Below are positions 44,658-55,528 of a DNA stretch of 64,000 nucleotides, piece by piece; the stretch's first letter is position 1, and each line of letters starts with the position of its first letter. The stretch is from Clostridium_I sp963725425. GTDB taxonomy: Bacteria > Bacillota > Clostridia > Clostridiales > Clostridiaceae. Under the pieces are notes generated by a model. The model was given only the letters and a program-made list of their open reading frames with translations. It did not search any database and was not told the DNA's origin. The stretch lies in assembly GCA_963725425.1 (NCBI GenBank), contig CAVRYJ010000042.1, forward strand, positions 124,001 through 188,000. The letters are read 5' to 3'. The position numbers and the translations under genes are program-made.

Positions 44658-45164
44658 TCAGATTCCCAGATTATCTATCCAATATCTGCATTTATGCTCA
44701 ATTATATCTTGAAGCCTACCTTCATTGTTTTCAATAACCCTTCTAGATGGAGTGTTATAATCCTCACAAGTAATTAAAATTTTATCTATATGCTTCACTT
44801 TAGCCTTTTTAAGAAGTTCCCTTAGCATAATGTTTCCGTATCCCTTACCCCTTTTAGATGGTCTTATAGAGTACCCTATATGTCCACCTTCCTTTTTCAA
44901 ACTATCATTTAAATAATCTCTTATTTTTCCAATACCTATAGGCTGATTATCAATATATAACCAATACAAAGTCTGTGGTACATATTTGGGGTCCAGATTA
45001 ACCCCTTTTGACATATTAATATTTCCTTTTAAATACTCTTTAAAATTGTCAGTATTAATATAATATCCTCTATTTTGAAATCCATTTTCTCCTGGTCCAA
45101 TTTCCTTAATCATATCATATATTTCCTTGCCGTCTTCCAAAGACAACTCCTTTAACTCAATCAT
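44658..45164 (-). CDS. GNAT family N-acetyltransferase
   Basis: This 168-aa protein shows the acetyl-CoA loop IRPSKRGKGYGNIMLRELLK (about 111-130) and the core strand YWLYIDNQPIGIGKIRDYL. It ends with the usual ITCEDYNTPSRRVIENNEGR segment. The substrate is unknown. AGGTGTGAATC before the ATG is a moderate ribosome site. Confidence 0.88.
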   Translation of the reverse strand: MIELKELSLEDGKEIYDMIKEIGPGENGFQNRGYYINTDNFKEYLKGNINMSKGVNLDPKYVPQTLYWLYIDNQPIGIGKIRDYLNDSLKKEGGHIGYSIRPSKRGKGYGNIMLRELLKKAKVKHIDKILITCEDYNTPSRRVIENNEGRLQDIIEHKCRYWIDNLGI

Positions 45165-45327
45165 GATTCACACCTCTAATTTGAAATATAAACAAATTTT
45201 TCTGATTTTCCCACTCAGTAGAAGCTGGGAGTGTTACGGATGGTAGACATCAGATAATTAAATTATACCACTTGGACATATGAATGAAAATAACAAATCA
45301 CTAGTTGTAATTTGAATATATATTGAT

Positions 45328-45363
45328 GATGGGTTTAACGTATCAATTTACGTTAAACCCATC
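45328..45363 (-). terminator. Terminator of valS
   Basis: GATGGGTTTAACG (45328-45340) pairs perfectly with CGTTAAACCCATC (45351-45363), 18 bp downstream of the valS stop. Confidence 0.8.
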
Positions 45364-45380
45364 ACTATGCCTTAATTTGC

Positions 45381-48026
45381 TTACTTTAAACTATCTATTC
45401 TGGAGAGTACAGCCTTAAGCATTTCTTTATATTTTTCGCCTTTAGCCTTCTCCTCTTCAATTACTGGTTCTGGAGCTTTTGAGACGAATCCTTGATTAGC
45501 AAGTTTTTTATCCACTCTCTGAATTTCCATATTTAACTTTTCTTCTTCCTTATGGAGTCTTTCCATTTCTTTTTCTAAATCAATAAGGTCAAGTAGTGGC
45601 ATAAACATCTCCCCGCCTTTTGTTACTACTGATACAGCATTTTTAGGTACTTCTGATTTTGAAGTTATAAACACAACTTCACTAGCACAGCCAAGCTTTT
45701 CTAGATATGAAATTCCTGCCTCATAAGCACTTTTAGCTGAATCTGCTGAAAGCACAATAAGTTTTGCCTTTCTTGAAGGCGGAACATTCATTTCTAGTCT
45801 TATATTTCTTAATGATTTAATAACCTCCATAATGTAACTCATATCTTCCTCAGCTTTATCATTATAAAGTTCTTCTGTGTATTCCGGCCATTTTGAAATT
45901 GAAATTGATTCATATTTTTTCTCTAAATGCTGATAAATCTCCTCAGTAATGTATGGCATTACAGGGTGCAAAAGTTGAAGTCCAATAGTCAAAACTCTGT
46001 TTAGTACGTTGTATACTATACCCTTAGCCTTTTCATCTTCGCCATACATTGTTGGTTTAATAAGTTCAATGTACCAATCACAGAATTCTGTCCACATAAA
46101 GTCATAAACCTTTTGTGAAGCTATTCCAAGTTCAAACTTATCAATATTTTCTGTTACTTCACCTGCCACAGTATTTGCCCTAGAAAGTATCCATTTATCA
46201 GCTAAACTATATTCAATGCAATTTTCATACTTTTTCATTATATCATCATCTATATTCATCAAAACGAACCTAGATGCGTTCCAAATTTTATTTGCAAAAT
46301 TTCTAGCATTTTCAACTCTTTCAGTCTTGTACCTAAAATCATTTCCCGGTGCATTGCCTGTTATAAGTGCAAATCTTAATGCATCTGCTCCATACTCATC
46401 TATAACATCCAGTGGATCTACTCCATTACCTAAGGATTTAGACATTTTTCTGCCTTCAGCGTCCCTTATAAGTCCATGTATTAAAACGTGCTGAAATGGT
46501 ACTTCTCCCATATTGTGAATTCCAGAAAAAATCATTCTAGCAACCCAAGGGAAAATTATATCATATCCTGTAACTAAGGTATTTGTTGGATAAAAATAAC
46601 CTAGATCTTCAGTTTTATCAGGCCATCCAAGTGTTGAAAAAGGCCAAAGCGCTGAACTAAACCAAGTATCAAGTACATCTTCATCTTGAGTTAAATTACT
46701 GCTGTTACATTTTGTGCATTTTGTAGGATTTTCTGTGGCAACTATTATTTCACCGCAGTCCTTGCAGTACCAAACTGGAATTCTATGTCCCCACCAAAGT
46801 TGTCTTGATATACACCAATCATGGATATTTTCCATCCAGTTATAATATGTCTTATCAAATCTCTCAGGTACAAATTTTGTTTTTCCTGTTTTTACAGCTT
46901 CTATAGCTGGTTTTGCTAATGTGTCCATTTTAACATACCATTGTTCTGATATCATTGGTTCAATAGTACATTTACATCTGTCATGTGTACTGACATTATG
47001 TGTATGAGCTTTTATCCCTACAAGAAAGCCTTGTTCTTTTAAGTCCTTAACTATTTCCTCTCTTGCCTTATATCTATCAAGTCCTGAATATTTTCCGTAT
47101 CCATTAACTATAGTTCCGTCATTATTTAGAATAATTATTTCAGCTAAGGAGTGTCTCTTGCCTACTTCATAATCATTAGGATCATGTGCTGGAGTTATTT
47201 TTACTGCTCCTGTACCAAATTCCATGTCAACATAATCATCTGCAACTATTGGTATCTCCCTGTTAACTAAAGGGAGTACCAATGTTTTCCCAACTAAATT
47301 AGCATATCTCTCATCTTTAGGATTTACAGCAACAGCAGTATCACCAAGTAAAGTTTCTGGTCTTGTGGTTGCTATTTCCAAATATTCATCGCTATCCTTT
47401 ACAGGATATTTAATATTCCAAAAATGGCCTTCCTGCTCTACATATTCAATTTCAGCATCAGAAAGAGCTGTTTGACATTTAGGACACCAGTTTGTAATTC
47501 TGTTTCCTCTATAAATAAGTCCTTCATTGTACAATTTTACAAATACTTCTCTAACTGCTTTACTTAGCTTTTCATCCATAGTAAAACTCTCTCTAGTAAA
47601 ATCAGCAGAAACTCCCATCTTTTTAAGCTGACCCCTTATCCTTGCTCTGTAGGTATCTGTCCATTCCCATACTTTCTCAAGGAAAGCGTCTCTTCCCATT
47701 TCTTTTTTCTTTAATCCCTGCTTTAAAAGCTCATTTTCAACCTTTACCTCTGTGGCAATACTTGCATGATCTTGCCCTGGTAGCCATAGAGTACAATATC
47801 CTTGCATTCTTTTTGTCCTTATTAAATAATCTTGCATAGCATTATCAAGTGCATGACCTAAATGAAGCTGTCCAGTTATATTTGGTGGTGGCATGATAAT
47901 TGTATATGGTTTTTTACTCCTATCTACTTTAGGTGTGAAAAATTTTTTATCCTCCCACCATTTATATATTCTATCTTCAAACTCTTTTGGATCATAAGTT
48001 TTAGCTATATTTTCTGAATCTTCCAT
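45381..48026 (-). CDS. valS: Valyl-tRNA synthetase
   Basis: This 881-aa class I synthetase has the HIGH-type motif PPPNITGQLHLGHALDN (about 48-64), the editing domain (TTRPETLLGDTAVAVNP), the KMSKSLGNGVDPLDVID motif (about 523-539), the anticodon-binding domain and the C-terminal coiled coil (EKEMERLHKEEEKLNMEIQR). It charges tRNA-Val; a T-box leader with Val specifier lies upstream. Ribosome site GGGAGGAA before the ATG. Confidence 0.98.
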   Translation of the reverse strand: MEDSENIAKTYDPKEFEDRIYKWWEDKKFFTPKVDRSKKPYTIIMPPPNITGQLHLGHALDNAMQDYLIRTKRMQGYCTLWLPGQDHASIATEVKVENELLKQGLKKKEMGRDAFLEKVWEWTDTYRARIRGQLKKMGVSADFTRESFTMDEKLSKAVREVFVKLYNEGLIYRGNRITNWCPKCQTALSDAEIEYVEQEGHFWNIKYPVKDSDEYLEIATTRPETLLGDTAVAVNPKDERYANLVGKTLVLPLVNREIPIVADDYVDMEFGTGAVKITPAHDPNDYEVGKRHSLAEIIILNNDGTIVNGYGKYSGLDRYKAREEIVKDLKEQGFLVGIKAHTHNVSTHDRCKCTIEPMISEQWYVKMDTLAKPAIEAVKTGKTKFVPERFDKTYYNWMENIHDWCISRQLWWGHRIPVWYCKDCGEIIVATENPTKCTKCNSSNLTQDEDVLDTWFSSALWPFSTLGWPDKTEDLGYFYPTNTLVTGYDIIFPWVARMIFSGIHNMGEVPFQHVLIHGLIRDAEGRKMSKSLGNGVDPLDVIDEYGADALRFALITGNAPGNDFRYKTERVENARNFANKIWNASRFVLMNIDDDIMKKYENCIEYSLADKWILSRANTVAGEVTENIDKFELGIASQKVYDFMWTEFCDWYIELIKPTMYGEDEKAKGIVYNVLNRVLTIGLQLLHPVMPYITEEIYQHLEKKYESISISKWPEYTEELYNDKAEEDMSYIMEVIKSLRNIRLEMNVPPSRKAKLIVLSADSAKSAYEAGISYLEKLGCASEVVFITSKSEVPKNAVSVVTKGGEMFMPLLDLIDLEKEMERLHKEEEKLNMEIQRVDKKLANQGFVSKAPEPVIEEEKAKGEKYKEMLKAVLSRIDSLK

Positions 48027-48061
48027 TTCTTGATTCCTCCCAACCTAATTTTGTACAACAA

Positions 48062-48298
48062 AAAGCGCAGAATCCCTATTAAAGGACGACTGCGCGCGTT
48101 ACCACCTTTTTTCCTGCAAAAGAATGCAAGCTCTCAATTAATATCGGCTAAGATTACCGTCTTTGCTTAAGACTTATAAATCTTAGGCAAAAATGCTCCG
48201 AAGCTACCTTCAAGAACGAAAGTATAGAAGATCTTTCAGCTAAGTCGTCTTCCTCTCTTAATACTTCATTTTCTTTACTCCTCTTCATCAACACATAA
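48062..48298 (-). promoter_or_regulatory. T-box riboswitch (valine) controlling valS
   Basis: The minus-strand leader contains Stem I with an AG-rich bulge (AAGAGAGGAAGACG), a likely GTA (Val) specifier at 48207-48205 in GAAGGTAGCTTC, the T-box sequence AAGGTGGTAACGCGC (48108-48094) and an overlapping terminator GCGCAG..CTGCGC followed by TTTTTGT. Uncharged tRNA-Val should favour the antiterminator and raise valS expression. Confidence 0.92.
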
Positions 48299-48306
48299 AT
48301 TCATTT

Positions 48307-48427
48307 TAGGCATCTGAAACTTAGAAAGCGTTATCCAGTAAGTACCATCTTCCACTTAATAGAAGATGGTACTCATCGGACAAAATAGACTAGAATACTG
48401 ACTTGTTATTTCTTTGATGATGCCTTA
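48307..48427. repeat. TAGGCATC palindromic repeat, copy B
   Basis: The left end is TAGGCATCTGAAACTTAG and the right end GACTTGTTATTTCTTTGATG then ATGCCTTA. Inside is a second hairpin AGTACCATCTTCC..GAAGATGGTACT. It separates the T-box leader from the gene on the other strand. Confidence 0.7.
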
Positions 48428-48573
48428 CTTTTCTTTTTATTATATATGAAATAATATATATGTCAAGTCATGCACTCATTGTAACCAAATTCCTTCATCA
48501 TTAATATAATGTAATTAAATGGACCTATGTTGACTTATACAAATGGTACTATTGAAAGGTTATGAGATAAAAA

Positions 48574-49124
48574 ATGAGTGAACAAACGAACAAAAAAAGT
48601 TTTATATTATAAAGCTTGATGAATGCAAGTATATAGGTAAAAACAATAATTCATCCACATATCTTATGAAAGACAACAGGATTGTTAAGATTTACCAAGA
48701 TCCATCTAAATGCAAAAGAGATTATAATTTGCTTACAACTACAGATCTTGTCAACGTTGTCCCTAAGACTTATAATTTTTGTGGACACTATATGATAAGA
48801 GAGTATATTAAAGGTACTTGTTTAAGAAAATATATAATTAAAAATGGTCTTAATGATTTTATTATGCTGAGGTTAATTAAATTTTTAGAAAAATTATATA
48901 ACTTTAATATTAAAAATTTAAGTATAAATTCAAATCAAATTTTTATTACAAATACCAAAGAATTTATTCTAGTTGATGCAGAATATACCACAAGGGATGA
49001 AGACAACTTTGAAAAATTATTTGAGGATTTTAATAATCTAGCTGTGCTTCACAAATTTCTAGCCCTTACAAAAACCTATAACATTAATTTATATAATAAA
49101 TGGGCTACGAATAAAAAAGCATAG
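48574..49124 (+). pseudogene. Protein-kinase-like (RIO/AarF-type lobe) protein, frameshifted near start
   Basis: From ATG 48574 the frame reads MSEQTNKK, and at the A7 run 48592-48598 it is lost. In the next frame the sequence continues FYIIKLDECKYIGKNNNSST then YLMKDNRIVKIYQDPSKCKR, a nucleotide-binding glycine-type loop and the Lys strand (VKIY). IREYIKGTCLRKYI and the segment LSINSNQIFITNTKEFILVD correspond to the catalytic loop and the metal Asp region, but the usual HxD is reduced. The total is about 183 residues. It may be a kinase-like regulator. One extra A would restore it. Confidence 0.7.
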
Positions 49125-49156
49125 TATAAAAGCTACCTTCAGCTTTTATACTATGC
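49119..49156. terminator. Bidirectional terminator
   Basis: A perfect 16-bp stem, GCATAGTATAAAAGCT and its complement AGCTTTTATACTATGC, encloses the stop codon of the kinase-like gene and serves the convergent activase gene as well. Confidence 0.88.
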
Positions 49157-49162
49157 TTTGAT

Positions 49163-52100
49163 TTATACTTTAAGTGGTGAAGCATCTTCCATTCTTTGCT
49201 TTTGTTCTTCCACTTGTTCTGTCATTTTAACAAAAGCTTCTTTTTTGTCCATATTCTTAAATGCAGTTGATAACATAAGCTTAATTCTGTTTAATTGATT
49301 AACCTCACTTGCTCCTGGATCATAGTCAATAGCAGCAATATTTGCATAATTATACCTTCTTTTTAATTCCTTAATCATACCTTTACCTGTTATATGATTA
49401 GGCAGACAAGCAAAAGGTTGCATACAAATAACATTTTCAACGCCACTTTCTATAAGTTCAACCATTTCGGCAGTTAAGAACCATCCTTCACCAGTCTGGT
49501 TACCAATAGAAACAATTCCGTTAACCCCATCTGCGAGTTTACTTATTGTCTCCGGTGCCTCAAATCTTTTGCTGGCATTTAGTGATTTTTTCATTTCTTT
49601 TCTATAATATTCAATTATGCTTATCACCATATTACCCATATACTTACTCTTTCTTGTCCCAGAAAGATATTTTTGTTTATAACCAGAATCATATGCACAG
49701 TAGAGTAAAAAGTCTGTAAGATCAGGCATTACTGCTTCTGCCCCCTCTTCTTCAATAACATCCACAATATTGTTATTTGCAGTAGGGTGGAATTTAACAA
49801 GAATTTCTCCTACAAGTCCTATCTTAGGTTTATTAATATTATTTATTGGTAGATTATCAAAATCCTCAACTATTCCTCTTATATCTTTCTTAAATATACT
49901 ATAATTTCCAATCCTAGTGGACTGTTTGCATTTTTTAACCCACTTTTCATAGAGCTTATTAGCAGATCCTGCCACCTTTTCATAAGGTCTAACTCTATAT
50001 AGTACTCTCATAAGTGTATCTCCATAGATCAATGCTATAGCCGATTTGTTAAGCAACGGAATTGAGAGCTTAAATCCTGGATTTTTCTCTAGCCCTTGAG
50101 CACTAATTGAAATAACTGGTACGTCAGGGAATCCCGCATCAATCAAGGCCTTTCGTATAAATCCAATATAATTAGAAGCTCTGCATCCTCCACCAGTTTG
50201 TGAAATCAATACTGAAGTAAATTTCAAATCATATTTACCTGATTTTAATGCCTCAACTATTTGTCCAACTACAATGATTGATGGATAACATGCATCATTA
50301 TTTACATATTTCAAACCTTGATCCACAGCATTTTTGTCCACTGATGGTAAAACCACAAGTTTATATCCAGAAGCATTCATTGCCTCCTCCAAAAATTGAA
50401 AATGTATAGGCGCCATTTGAGGACAAAGTATTGTATGAGTTTTTCTCATTTCCTCTGTAAATATTATCCGTTTTTTATTTTTCTCAATGGATCCTTGTTT
50501 AATTACATTCTTACTTCTTTCTTCCATAGCTGCTTTAAGTGAGCGTATTCTAATTCTTACAGCTCCCAAATTATTGCCTTCATCTATTTTTATAACTGTG
50601 TAAACTTTTTTGCGTTTTTCAAGTATTTCCTCAACCTGATCTGTAGTTACAGCATCAAGTCCACAACCAAATGAGTTTAGTTGAATAAGTTCAAGATTAC
50701 TTTGCGTTGCAACAAAACTTGCGGCTGCATATAATCTTGAATGATACACCCACTGATCTACAACTCTAATTGGTCTCTCAACATCACCAAGATGAGCTAC
50801 AGAATCTTCCGTGAGTACTGCCATGCCATAGCTTGTAATAAGTTCAGGTATACCGTGATTTATTTCTGGATCAACATGATAAGGTCTGCCACTTAAAACA
50901 ATGCCTTTCATGTTGTTATCCTTAATATATTTTAAAACCTCTGTGCCTTTATCCCTTATATCTTGCTTGTACTGCATTTGCTCTGCATTTGCCATATCTA
51001 CAGCTTGGTTTATTTCACTTTTAGGTATATTGAATTCTAAAAATTCCTCATATAATCTTGTCTTAAGTCTTTTAATATTGTCAAATGGTAAAAATGGATT
51101 TTTAAATAATATGTCTCCACTTCTTAATTCATCAATATTATTTTTTAACGCCTCAGCATAAGAAGTTACAATAGGGCAATTATAATTATTATTAGCACCT
51201 TTCTCTTCTTTATTCTCATAAGGAAGACAAGGATAGAATATAAACTTAATGCCTTTTTTAATAAGGCTCTCTATATGTCCGTGGGAAAGTTTTGCTGGGT
51301 AACAAACAGATTCTGATGGTATTGTCTCCATACCTAGTTCATATATATCTTTAGATGATCTAGGTGAAAGTTCAACTCTGAATTTAAGTTTTGTAAAAAA
51401 AGTATGCCAAAATGGATAATTCTCATATAGATTTAGCACTCTAGGAATTCCCACTATTCCTCTTTTAGCCTCATCTTTTTTTAAAGGTTTATAATTAAAA
51501 GTTCTCTTATACTTATAATCATAGAGATTGGGTAGCTTGTTCTTCTTTATGGAATTACCTGCGCCTCTTTCACATCTATTACCTGTTATATATTCTCTCT
51601 TATCAGAAAACTCATTAACAGTTAGCATACAGTTATTTCCACAAAGTCCACATCTCCTCATAGTTACATTTGTGCTGAATTTGTCTATTTCATCAATGCC
51701 TAATAATGTTGTAACATAACCTTCTTCATATCTTTCCCTTGAAATAAGAGCACATCCAAAGGCACCCATTAGTCCTGCAATATCAGGTCTAATGGCTTCT
51801 CTCTCTGATATTAGCTCAAAACTTCTAAGTACTGCATCATTTAAGAACGTACCACCTTGTACAATTATCTTTTCGCCAAGTTCCTTAGGATTTCTAACTT
51901 TAATTACCTTTAAAAGAGCATTCTTAATTACAGCATAAGAAAGACCTGCAGAAATATCCGCAATGCTTGCGCCCTCTTTTGTGACTGCTTAACCCTTGAA
52001 TTCATAAATACAGTACATCTTGATCCAAGATCTACAACATTTCTAGACGTAAGTGCAGCTGCTGCAAAATCCTTTATATTCATTTTTAAAGATTTTGCAA

Positions 52101-53502
52101 AAGTTTCAAGAAAAGAACCACAACCTGATGAACATGCTTCATTCAAAAGAATGCTGTTTATAGTTCCGTCCTTTATCCTTAGACACTTCATATCCTGTCC
52201 ACCAATGTCCAAAATAAAATCCACACCCGGTAAAAAGAAATTCGAAGCTTTATAATGCGCTATTGTTTCTACTTCACCTATATCAACCTTTAAAGCAGCC
52301 TTAATAAGCCCTTCACCATAACCTGTCACGGCAGAATTAAGTATTTTAGCTTTTTTAGGTAACTTACTGTATATCTCTTGTAATATCTTTACCGTGAGTT
52401 GAAGTGGGCTACCTTCATTGCTCCCATAAAATGAGTATAAAAGCTCTCCATCCTGAGAAATCAGTGCTGCCTTAGATGTTGTTGAACCTACGTCGATTCC
52501 TAAATAGCAGTTACCTTCATAAGTTTCCAAATCTCTTCTTTTTATTTTATCTTTCGAATGCCTAGTTTTAAACTCCTGTAGTTCTTCTTCATTTGAAAAT
52601 AGAGGTCTTAATATATTAGCACCACTAGTTGAAGCATCTTTTAGTACTAAAATTCTTGTCTTTAACTCGCTAAACTCCATAGGTTTTTCTGCTTCTGCGG
52701 CTAGTGCTGCTCCCTGTGCTACAAAAAGCTGCGAATCCTTTGGAAAGATTATTTCATCTTCCTTAAGCTTTAGAGTATCAATAAATCTATTTCTGAGTTC
52801 AGAAAGGAAATACAGTGGACCTCCTAGAAAAGCCACTTTACCTTTTATTGGTCTTCCACATGCAAGACCACTTATAGTCTGATTAACAACAGCTTGAAAA
52901 ATAGATGCAGCAACATCTGCCTTAGCTGCTCCTTCATTTATAAGTGGTTGTACATCAGTTTTGGCGAAAACACCACAACGAGACGCAATTGGATATATAT
53001 TTTTATAATTTTTTGCTAATTCATTTAAACCTGCAGCATCAGTTTTTAAAAGCGTTGCCATCTGATCTATAAAAGCACCAGTACCTCCTGCACATGTCCC
53101 ATTCATTCGCTGATCAATATTACCAACAAAATAAGTTATTTTAGCATCCTCACCACCAAGTTCAATAGCAACATCAGTTTCAGGTATTAACTTTTCAACA
53201 GTATTAGTACATGCAATTACCTCTTGTATAAAAGTTACATTAAGCCACTTTGCTACAGAAAGTCCTCCTGATCCAGTTACCATAACTGCTATTTGGTTAT
53301 CTTTAAATTTACTATATGCTTCATCAATAAGATTGACTATAGTATTTTTAATATCAGAAAAATGCCTCTCATATTTGCTGAATATCATTTCATTTTTACT
53401 ATTTAATAATACTATTTTAACTGTAGTTGATCCCACATCCAAACCTAACTTTAATACTTCTCTCATATTTACCTTCCCATTCCTTATATATTTTTGATTC
53501 AA
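49163..53502 (-). pseudogene. 2-Hydroxyacyl-CoA dehydratase activase (BadF/HgdC type), giant form, split by a frameshift
   Basis: One gene of about 1446 codons. The first ASKHA ATPase unit (LKLGLDVGSTTVKIVLL, ELGGEDAKITYF, CAGGTGAFIDQMA) is followed by a second (YLGIDVGSTTSKAALIS, LDIGGQDMKCLRI, EACSSGCGSFLETF, with Cys for the 4Fe-4S cluster). The C-terminal 860 residues carry DUF2229/HgdB-like domains (VGIPRVLNLYENYPFWHTFF, SGRPYHVDPEINHGIPEL, LPNHITGKGMI). At 51977-51980 an A5 run has four A and the frame breaks after MNSRVKQSQK; the other piece resumes with the family sequence EGASIADISAGLSYAV. Such proteins drive ATP-dependent electron transfer in radical dehydrations. Confidence 0.9.
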
Positions 53503-53842
53503 TAGGAATTTCTACCAGCCAAAATTCTTTTAAGCTGGTAAAGCTAAAGTTCATTATAACATAAATTCCATAAAGATAACTAATTTATTACTATTTTAAT
53601 GTTGCCTTAACATTTATCTGTTTAACTTTATAATTGCTTGTTATCATCTCGCTTTCAATAATAACTATTATTACAATATATATATTATTATATAATATAT
53701 ATTTAACTTTGTAAACTTTATATTATCCTATGAATATTTTTCTATTTTATGGATATAAATCAGAATAGGTGCAAAATACTTAAAAAATAATACTAAATGC
53801 TCAGTTTTCTAATCTTTATTAGTATATTAAAAGGAGGACATT
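53503..53842. other. 340-bp divergent spacer
   Basis: Very A/T-rich. It holds the promoters of the activase gene and of the TPR gene, but none can be named with confidence. I see no gene and no repeat, only a short ACCAGC..GCTGGT inverted pair next to the activase start. Confidence 0.55.
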
Positions 53843-54202
53843 ATGAACTATTTTAACGAAGCTAATGATTATTATAATAAAAAAGAATATAAAAATGCTT
53901 TTAATTTTTACCTTAAGTCTGTAAACCTAAAAGAAAACGAAACTGCTTCACTATATAATGCCGCAGTTTGTCTTATTAAATTAGGTATTTATGACAAAGC
54001 AATTGAATTATTAAAAAAGGCTATTAATTTAAAACAAGACAGTAGATATTTTTTCAATTTAGGCTATTGTAATATTATGCTAAAAAATAAGAAAAAAGCT
54101 TTAATCTATTTCAATGTAGCATGGTCACTAGATAACTCAGATTCCGACTGTGAAAGAGCCATTTCCATGATTACAAACTCCTACAAAAAAAATGTTATTT
54201 AA
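53843..54202 (+). CDS. Small TPR-repeat protein
   Basis: This 119-aa protein is made of about three 34-residue tetratricopeptide repeats: YFNEANDYYNKKEYKNAFNF, LYNAAVCLIKLGIYDKAIEL, YFFNLGYCNIMLKNKKKALI. They form a helical scaffold for protein contacts. AAAGGAGG precedes the ATG. No partner gene is adjacent in the same direction. Confidence 0.85.
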   Translation: MNYFNEANDYYNKKEYKNAFNFYLKSVNLKENETASLYNAAVCLIKLGIYDKAIELLKKAINLKQDSRYFFNLGYCNIMLKNKKKALIYFNVAWSLDNSDSDCERAISMITNSYKKNVI

Positions 54203-54267
54203 AAAAATCCCATAACTTTAATATGCCCTAATAATAAATATACCCCACACGTTAAGATCTTAACGTT

Positions 54268-54345
54268 AATGTTGAGAGTTAAAAGTTAAACTCATTCATC
54301 CTTAGTAAATAACTCTTAACTTTTAACTTTTAACTCTTAACTGAT
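54268..54345. repeat. Heptamer composite repeat (copy 6), inverted arrays
   Basis: GTTGAGAGTTAAAAGTTAAA is followed after about 20 bp by the reverse array ACTCTTAACTTTTAACTTTT then AACTCTTAACTG, so the copy has both orientations facing each other and no classic C/G hairpin between. It reaches the stop of the next gene. Confidence 0.8.
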
Positions 54346-54349
54346 AGCA

Positions 54350-55518
54350 TTACCATTCTCCTATAATATTTGCATTTTTATGATCTAAATCAAACATTTT
54401 ATTATTGAAGTAATTTCCACCTTTAGCAAAAGTAGTATCAACATTAATCCATTGATTTAAATCCGATATGTAAACTTGATTCCATGCGTGACTAACCCAA
54501 TTTGCTCCATTAAATCCATCACCAGTAACAAGTCTAACCTTTATGTTATTTGCCCTGCACATAGCCACATAAAGACTTGCATAGTCAAAACATATTCCAG
54601 TTTTCGTTTGGAATGTAGGTATTGCGCCAGATTTAACATTATAATCATTATTTAAGACCGAATTAGCTTTCCCATAGTCATAGGATATACTACTTCCTTC
54701 CCAATCATAAAGACTCTTTGCCTTACTTAAGGTGCTTGTATTCCCATCAGTGACCCTTCTTGCAAAATTGTCAATGACCTGATCGGATTTTATCGCTTCA
54801 TCTAAAGTTACTCCATTATAATAAACAATAGTTTTACCTACAGTATTCTCTCCTGCTGCATTATTAGCATCATTTTGCTTAACTACAACCTTTAAAGAAT
54901 TACCTATTATTTCAGGGAGTTTTTTGCAACGCTTGAATTAGTTATAGGTGTTATAATTTGCTTACAAAAATACTTATAAGTATTGGAATTTGATAAATAA
55001 TTATTAAACTGTTTATTATTACTAAACATTGATGCCACATTAAAAAGTAGTAGTACCACTAATAAATAACAAATAGCCCTTGGTATTTGAAGTAGAGCAC
55101 CAATTATTCTTATAAATATAAACGACATATTTTTAGTGATGCTTTCAATTTTATCTATTATCTGATAAACCGTAATGTTAATTATGAATATTAGGATGAC
55201 ATATATCAATTTATATAAAACACATATCACAATAATCAATGCTATGGTATATACAATGGTCGGATTTTGTAGTAGCAAATTAGATATATTATTTGGCAAA
55301 ACCCCAATTATGTTATCAATAACACTGTGCTCATTTATAATAAATATATTTCTTAGATATTTAATGCCTATATAAATTGATAGAGCAAAAGAAATACTTC
55401 TAGTGAAACCATCTGTGTCTCTCTTAGCGTTATACGCAGAAAACCCAAATATTATTCCTCTTAGTATTGGATATAAAAAGCTAGCTATTATAATCAATGT
55501 TATTGGGTTGAATTTCAC
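54350..55518 (-). pseudogene. Membrane-anchored transglutaminase-like protein, frameshifted
   Basis: The N-terminal half (from ATG 55518) has about five membrane helices resembling CvpA-like proteins (FNPITLIIIASFLYPILRGI; VYTIALIIVICVLYKLIYVI; AICYLLVVLLLFNVASMF). At 54920-54925 the A7 run has six A and the frame breaks after VAK; restored, it reads KLPEIIGNSLKVVVKQN and continues into a transglutaminase core with Cys in TKTGICFDYASLYVAMCR, His in WVSHAWNQVY and Asp in WINVDTTF. The total is about 390 residues. It probably acts on peptides outside the membrane. Confidence 0.85.
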
Positions 55519-55528
55519 ACTATCACCT

